Part shown: one piece after another, positions 4,189-7,663 of the stretch
Layout of the letters: each line of letters starts with the position of its first letter
Position numbering within the stretch: the stretch's first letter is position 1
NCBI GenBank assembly: GCA_001796155.1
Contig: MGLU01000028.1
Span: 1 to 7,663 of the forward strand
Reading direction: 5' to 3'
From: Chlamydiae bacterium RIFCSPHIGHO2_12_FULL_27_8
Lineage (GTDB): Bacteria; Chlamydiota; Chlamydiia; Chlamydiales; SM23-39
DNA length: 7,663 nucleotides
Position numbers and translations under genes: made by a program
The notes under the pieces: model-generated
Database searches by the model: none
Seen by the model: only the letters and a program-made list of their open reading frames with translations
Told to the model about the DNA's origin: nothing

Positions 4189-6886
4189 TTTTGATTCCTG
4201 TAATTATACCGTCTTCCATCTTGAATTTAAAATTAAGCTTTTTGCATATTTTCTGCATTGCAATATTAGACTTAAACATTTTTGAAATTAAAAATTCAAT
4301 TTTTTCATTTTTTGATATTTCTATTAAATTTTTTAAAAGTTTACTACCAATTCCCATCTTATGATATTTGTCTTTAATCAAAATTGCAAATTTAGCATTT
4401 TTTGATGAAAGAAGTTTTGTAAGCCTTGCTATACCAATGATTTTATTTGTTTTTTTATCTTCTACAACCAAAACTATCTCTCTATCATAATCTGTAAAAC
4501 ATATTCTAAATAATCTTTCATGTGCAGTTAATTCATCATAGTGAAGAACTTTTAAATATGTTTCTTTTAATGATTTTGATGATATATCGCTGTAAAATTC
4601 TTTCAAAAGAGATTCATCTTGAGGAAGAATTGGCCTAAAAATAGTTTTTAGATCATTTTTTAAATTTACTTCTTTAACATATTCTATTGGATAACCTCTA
4701 ATAGCAGCATCGATTATTTTTTCATTTTTTTGATGGAGAACAATTCTTGCATCAAGAGCTACTATTTTATTTTCAAAAACAAAAAGAGGATTTATATCAA
4801 ATTCTTTTATTTCATTATAAGAAGTTATCAAATTACTAAACTTTACTATAATCTCTTCCAAAAGCTTTATATCAATTTTTTTTCTAGATCTATAGCCTAA
4901 TAAAGCTTTATAAATTTTTGTGTTCTGCATCAGCTTATTTGCAAGATTGGAATTTAAAGGAGGCAAAGCCAGAGCTTTGTCATTATAAACTTCTACTAGT
5001 TCCCCTCCCGTTCCAAATAATATAACGGGACCAAATTCATTATCTTTAAGACTGCCCAAAATAAGCTCAAAACCTTTATCTTTTATCATCTTTTGAACAC
5101 ATACTCCTAAAAAAGCTTTTTTAGAATGAGCTTTTATAGTAGAAAATAAAATTTTATCAAAAGCTTCTTGGACTTCAGAATCTGAATTGATATTTAATAC
5201 TACTCCTCCAAAATCTGATTTATGAGAAATATCTTTAGAGTATATTTTTAATACAACCGGGTAGCCGATTTTTTTAGCATGCTCTATAGCTTTTTTTTTG
5301 TTTTTTGCTATAAATGTAGGTACAATAGGAATATCAAATAGTTGTAATACTTTTTTTGATTCATCTTCATCTAACAAATACCTTCCGGCTTTTCTAGCTC
5401 TTGAAAATATTTTTTTTATCTCTATATTTTTTTTATAAAAATCATTTTTATTAATAAATTCAATTTTTTTCGGAGTTTCATAAAGTGATTTTAAATTTTT
5501 AGAATATTGAAACATTTTTGAAAAAATTTTACATGCCGTATCAGGATAAATAAATGTTGCCATTTTTGATTTTGATAAAATGTTTATACCCTTTTTCACA
5601 CTATCAGCACCAATAAATGAAGCAAAAACAGGAATTTTTGATTTTGAAAATTTTCTTAGTTTTAAAGCTATTTTTGTAGCGTCTGTCATATATTGTGGAG
5701 TTAAAATTGCTAATACTCCATCAACATTTTTGTCTTTTAACAATATATCTATTGCATCTACATACCGTTTTTCTGTTGCATCACCTAAAATATCAATTGG
5801 ATTATTATGACTCCATGCACTAGGTAAAACTAGATTCAATTTTAAAAAGGTTTGTTTAGAAAGCGGAGCTAATTCCCCTCCATTTTTTATTAAAGCATCT
5901 ACTGCAATTACTCCGGGTCCACCCGCATTTGTAACAATTGCCAGATTATTGCCTTTTAAAATAGGTAGTTTAGCCAAAATATCGGCCATTTCAAAAAGTT
6001 CCGATATTGTATCAACCCTTAGAACCCCAACTCTTTTTAAAGCTGTATCTAAAACATCATCGCTGCCGGCTAAAGCTCCTGTATGAGACTCTGCAGCTTT
6101 TTTAGATTCAAAAGTTCTTCCTGATTTAATTAAAATTATTGGTTTTGATATGGCAGCTTCTCTTGCCGCTGATAAAAACGATCTGGCATTTCCAATATTT
6201 TCTACATAAAGCAGTATACTTTTTGTATTTTTGTCATTTGATAAATAACTTATCAAATCTCCAAAATCCACATCAATCATAGAACCTATTGATATAAAAG
6301 AGCTAAACCCAATATTTTCTTTTAAACTATAATCCAATATTGCGGTGCACAAAGCTCCTGACTGAGAAATAAAAGCAATATTTCCCTTTATTGCCATACT
6401 CTTTGCAAAAGTTGCATTGATTCCGGCATGGGTATTCATAAGACCTAAACAGTTAGGTCCTATAATTCTTATTTTATTTCTTGCAGCTTTTAATATTTGA
6501 TTTTCAAGTTCCAATCCCTTTTTGCCAAGTTCTTTAAATCCTGCAGAGACAATTATACAAGCTTTGATGTTAGCTTTAATACACTCTTTAATGACACTGA
6601 GAACTGTTGCAGCAGGAGTTGCTATCACTGCCAAATCTATGACATCATTGACTGCCAGCACTGATTTATAAGCTTTTAAATTCAAAATTCTATTTTTCTT
6701 TAAATTTATTGGGTAAATTTTTTTCTTAAACGATTTTTTTAAATTAATTAAAAGAATTTTACCGACACTACCTTCTCTGTCGCTTGCTCCAATTACTGCA
6801 ATACTGTTAGGATTAAAAAAATAATCTAGGTTGTTTTGTTCTTTGTACAAAATATTTAAAGAAGGATCAAATTTATAATGATTCAT
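4175..6886 (-). CDS. ADP-forming acyl-CoA synthetase fused to a GNAT acetyltransferase (Pat/PatZ architecture)
   Basis: Domains in order: CoA-binding Rossmann domain (about 22-155, with SIAVIGAS and GPNCLG at 143-148); succinyl-CoA-ligase-like alpha domain (about 165-300); a further ligase domain (about 310-465); ATP-grasp domain (about 500-720, with GYPVVLKIYSKDISHKSDFGGV, FGTGGE at 624-629 and FDINPLFV at 696-703); and a GNAT domain (about 748-903) with the acetyl-CoA loop HKMGIGS at 842-848. Protein acetyltransferase Pat/PatZ has this architecture and acetylates lysines such as that of acetyl-CoA synthetase. E. coli PatZ, as I recall it, lacks the phosphohistidine. Here the alpha-site His is kept (H268 in ESHTGALAGSD), as are the beta-site His (H555 in HKSDFGG) and a candidate partner Glu (E229). 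The protein may therefore still convert acyl-CoA + ADP + Pi to acid + CoA + ATP, or the reverse, besides acetylating proteins. Its 903 residues are normal and unbroken. The ATG has no clear Shine-Dalgarno. Confidence 0.88.
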   Translation of the reverse strand: MNHYKFDPSLNILYKEQNNLDYFFNPNSIAVIGASDREGSVGKILLINLKKSFKKKIYPINLKKNRILNLKAYKSVLAVNDVIDLAVIATPAATVLSVIKECIKANIKACIIVSAGFKELGKKGLELENQILKAARNKIRIIGPNCLGLMNTHAGINATFAKSMAIKGNIAFISQSGALCTAILDYSLKENIGFSSFISIGSMIDVDFGDLISYLSNDKNTKSILLYVENIGNARSFLSAAREAAISKPIILIKSGRTFESKKAAESHTGALAGSDDVLDTALKRVGVLRVDTISELFEMADILAKLPILKGNNLAIVTNAGGPGVIAVDALIKNGGELAPLSKQTFLKLNLVLPSAWSHNNPIDILGDATEKRYVDAIDILLKDKNVDGVLAILTPQYMTDATKIALKLRKFSKSKIPVFASFIGADSVKKGINILSKSKMATFIYPDTACKIFSKMFQYSKNLKSLYETPKKIEFINKNDFYKKNIEIKKIFSRARKAGRYLLDEDESKKVLQLFDIPIVPTFIAKNKKKAIEHAKKIGYPVVLKIYSKDISHKSDFGGVVLNINSDSEVQEAFDKILFSTIKAHSKKAFLGVCVQKMIKDKGFELILGSLKDNEFGPVILFGTGGELVEVYNDKALALPPLNSNLANKLMQNTKIYKALLGYRSRKKIDIKLLEEIIVKFSNLITSYNEIKEFDINPLFVFENKIVALDARIVLHQKNEKIIDAAIRGYPIEYVKEVNLKNDLKTIFRPILPQDESLLKEFYSDISSKSLKETYLKVLHYDELTAHERLFRICFTDYDREIVLVVEDKKTNKIIGIARLTKLLSSKNAKFAILIKDKYHKMGIGSKLLKNLIEISKNEKIEFLISKMFKSNIAMQKICKKLNFKFKMEDGIITGIKKIKN

Positions 6887-6907
6887 TTATTTATATCGTT
6901 TTTTTTA

Positions 6908-6936
6908 GATATAAAATGAAATTAATGAGTTGTAAA
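6908..6936 (-). promoter_or_regulatory. Putative promoter of the acyl-CoA synthetase-GNAT gene
   Basis: On the minus strand, TTTACA (6931-6936) and TATATC (6908-6913) are 17 nt apart. Transcription would start near 6901, leaving a leader of about 15 nt without a Shine-Dalgarno. The site fills the 57-nt gap after tsaC, so the gene may be transcribed alone as well as by read-through. Confidence 0.35.
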
Positions 6937-6943
6937 CAATTTT

Positions 6944-7558
6944 TTATATAATTTGTAAAATTTCTTCTTTTTTAATGACACCTTGTCGGATTATTTTAAA
7001 ATCAGAATCTGTTATATCAATAATGGTTGATGGAATTTTCACTTGAGATTCGCCTCCATCAACAACAAATTCCAATTTATTTTCAAATGCATTTAAAACA
7101 TCCAAGGCATTTGTATAAGGTTTTTCATTTGAAAAGTTCGCTGAAGTTCCAACAATAGGCGAGTCTAAAAAATCAATAAGTTCTAAAGTTTTTTTAGAAT
7201 CAGGCATTCTAATAGCAATTTTATCATTAGAAGATATGTTTTTTGCCAAACCATCTTTTTTATATAAAATTACAGTTAAGGGACCCGGGAAAAATTTTTC
7301 ATAAATTTTATAAAAAATTTCAGGAACATCTTTTGCAACTTTATATACATCTTCCGGTCTTGAAATATGCACTATAAATGATTTGGTCTTTTCTCTATTT
7401 TTTATCTCAAAAATTTTATTCAAAGCATTTTCTGAATATATGCCTGCTCCAATGCCGTATACTGTTTCTGTCGGAAATCCAATAATTTTATCTTGTAAAA
7501 TTGCTTGTTTAATCTTATTCAAATTACTAATATTTAATTCTTTAATTAATTTATTCAT
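6944..7558 (-). CDS. tsaC: L-threonylcarbamoyladenylate synthase, YrdC/TsaC type
   Basis: This enzyme makes threonylcarbamoyl-AMP from threonine, bicarbonate and ATP, the first step in t6A37 formation on tRNAs that read ANN codons. The 204-residue product is a single YrdC domain without the extra Sua5 C-terminal domain. Motifs are GFPTETVYGIGA (27-38), the KNR of the KxR motif (53-55), FPGPLTVIL (90-98), IAIRMPDS (114-121), GTSANFSNEKP (137-147), VVDGG (165-169), PSTIID (176-181) and IRQG (190-193). The start at 7558 gives the usual N-terminus. It lacks a Shine-Dalgarno, and a perfect TATAAT lies only 7 nt upstream, suggesting a leaderless message. It lies 57 nt upstream of the synthetase-GNAT gene on the same strand. 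Whether the later t6A genes are nearby cannot be seen. Confidence 0.92.
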   Translation of the reverse strand: MNKLIKELNISNLNKIKQAILQDKIIGFPTETVYGIGAGIYSENALNKIFEIKNREKTKSFIVHISRPEDVYKVAKDVPEIFYKIYEKFFPGPLTVILYKKDGLAKNISSNDKIAIRMPDSKKTLELIDFLDSPIVGTSANFSNEKPYTNALDVLNAFENKLEFVVDGGESQVKIPSTIIDITDSDFKIIRQGVIKKEEILQII

Positions 7559-7565
7559 GATTAAA

Positions 7566-7593
7566 ATTATATACTCTTTTTTTTTATATTCAA
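7566..7593 (-). promoter_or_regulatory. Putative tsaC promoter, predicted to give a leaderless mRNA
   Basis: On the minus strand, a perfect TATAAT (7566-7571) lies 16 nt downstream of TTGAAT (7588-7593). Seven bases separate the -10 box from the A of the ATG at 7558, so the expected transcription start falls on or next to the start codon. Confidence 0.5.
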
Positions 7594-7617
7594 ATAAATT
7601 ATTTTTATAAAAAAGGA
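7583..7617 (+). promoter_or_regulatory. Putative promoter and ribosome binding site of the right-edge gene
   Basis: TTTATA (7583-7588) and TATAAA (7606-7611) are 17 nt apart and face the gene at 7625. AAGGA at 7613-7617 is a strong Shine-Dalgarno 7 nt before the ATG. The promoter would place the transcript start close to or just past the Shine-Dalgarno, so the true promoter may lie slightly upstream. The site overlaps the divergent tsaC promoter. Confidence 0.35.
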
Positions 7618-7624
7618 TAAAAAT

Positions 7625-7663
7625 ATGAAAACATCTTCATTTTCAACGTTTATTTATTCTATA
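7625..7663 (+). CDS. N-terminus of an unidentified gene, cut by the window edge
   Basis: Thirteen codons are visible, reading MKTSSFSTFIYSI, and the frame stays open to the last base. The ATG follows a good AAGGA site with ideal spacing, so a real gene is likely. The lysine near the start followed by hydrophobic residues could be the beginning of a signal peptide or membrane helix, but too little is present to say. It is divergent from tsaC. Confidence 0.6.
   Translation, partial: MKTSSFSTFIYSI

Noticed and set aside
5580..5810. Open frame of 76 codons on the plus strand
   Set aside because: It lies wholly antisense within the well-supported synthetase-GNAT gene, has no ribosome binding site and no recognisable domain.
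7383..7610. Open frame of 75 codons on the plus strand
   Set aside because: It is antisense to the start of tsaC and runs through the tsaC promoter and the right-edge gene's promoter; its hydrophobic translation reflects A/T-rich DNA.
1..7663. CRISPR arrays, tRNA or rRNA genes, toxin-antitoxin pairs or an intact insertion sequence
   Set aside because: No regularly spaced repeats, tRNA-like arms with a conserved TPsiC sequence, or transposase motifs were seen on either strand by eye.

Overview
The window is a compact stretch of chromosome from a very AT-rich bacterium (roughly a quarter to 30 percent GC by eye). It uses the standard bacterial genetic code. The protein mix suggests a reduced, probably host-associated genome: a eukaryote-like SET-domain methyltransferase, a zinc-type adenylate kinase with a hydrophobic N-terminal extension, and two convergent gene pairs that abut or overlap. 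Dependentiae (TM6)-like or Chlamydia-like bacteria fit this picture. The sequence alone does not fix the phylum, so that placement is inference.

Layout from left to right. Positions 1-78 hold an open tail of an unidentified plus-strand frame in a locally more GC-rich patch. Then comes a minus-strand pair, a SET-domain protein (822-1451) followed after 1 nt by the 23S rRNA methyltransferase gene rlmB (107-820). Two plus-strand genes follow, an OsmC-family protein (1485-1919) and adenylate kinase (1959-2696). A minus-strand endonuclease/exonuclease/phosphatase-fold protein (2697-3539) meets adk end to end with no spacer. A 156-nt divergent intergenic region leads into a small five-helix membrane protein (3696-4178). 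Its stop codon overlaps the stop of the long minus-strand gene (4175-6886), which fuses an ADP-forming acyl-CoA synthetase to a GNAT acetyltransferase. Upstream of that on the same strand lies the YrdC/TsaC threonylcarbamoyl-AMP synthase (6944-7558). The right edge catches the first 13 codons of a plus-strand gene (7625 onward) with a good Shine-Dalgarno sequence. No gap exceeds 300 bases.

Most genes are housekeeping. rlmB and tsaC serve rRNA and tRNA modification, adk serves nucleotide balance, the OsmC protein serves peroxide defence, and the synthetase-GNAT fusion serves acyl-CoA metabolism and/or protein lysine acetylation. No CRISPR array, tRNA, rRNA or intact mobile element was seen, and I do not see a new multi-gene system. 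The points most worth a second look are: both phospho-relay histidines are kept in the Pat-like fusion; adenylate kinase has a membrane-anchor-like extension whose start is contested; a SET gene is coupled to rlmB; and several genes have promoter-like boxes so close to an ATG that lacks a Shine-Dalgarno that leaderless or short-leader mRNAs are predicted.
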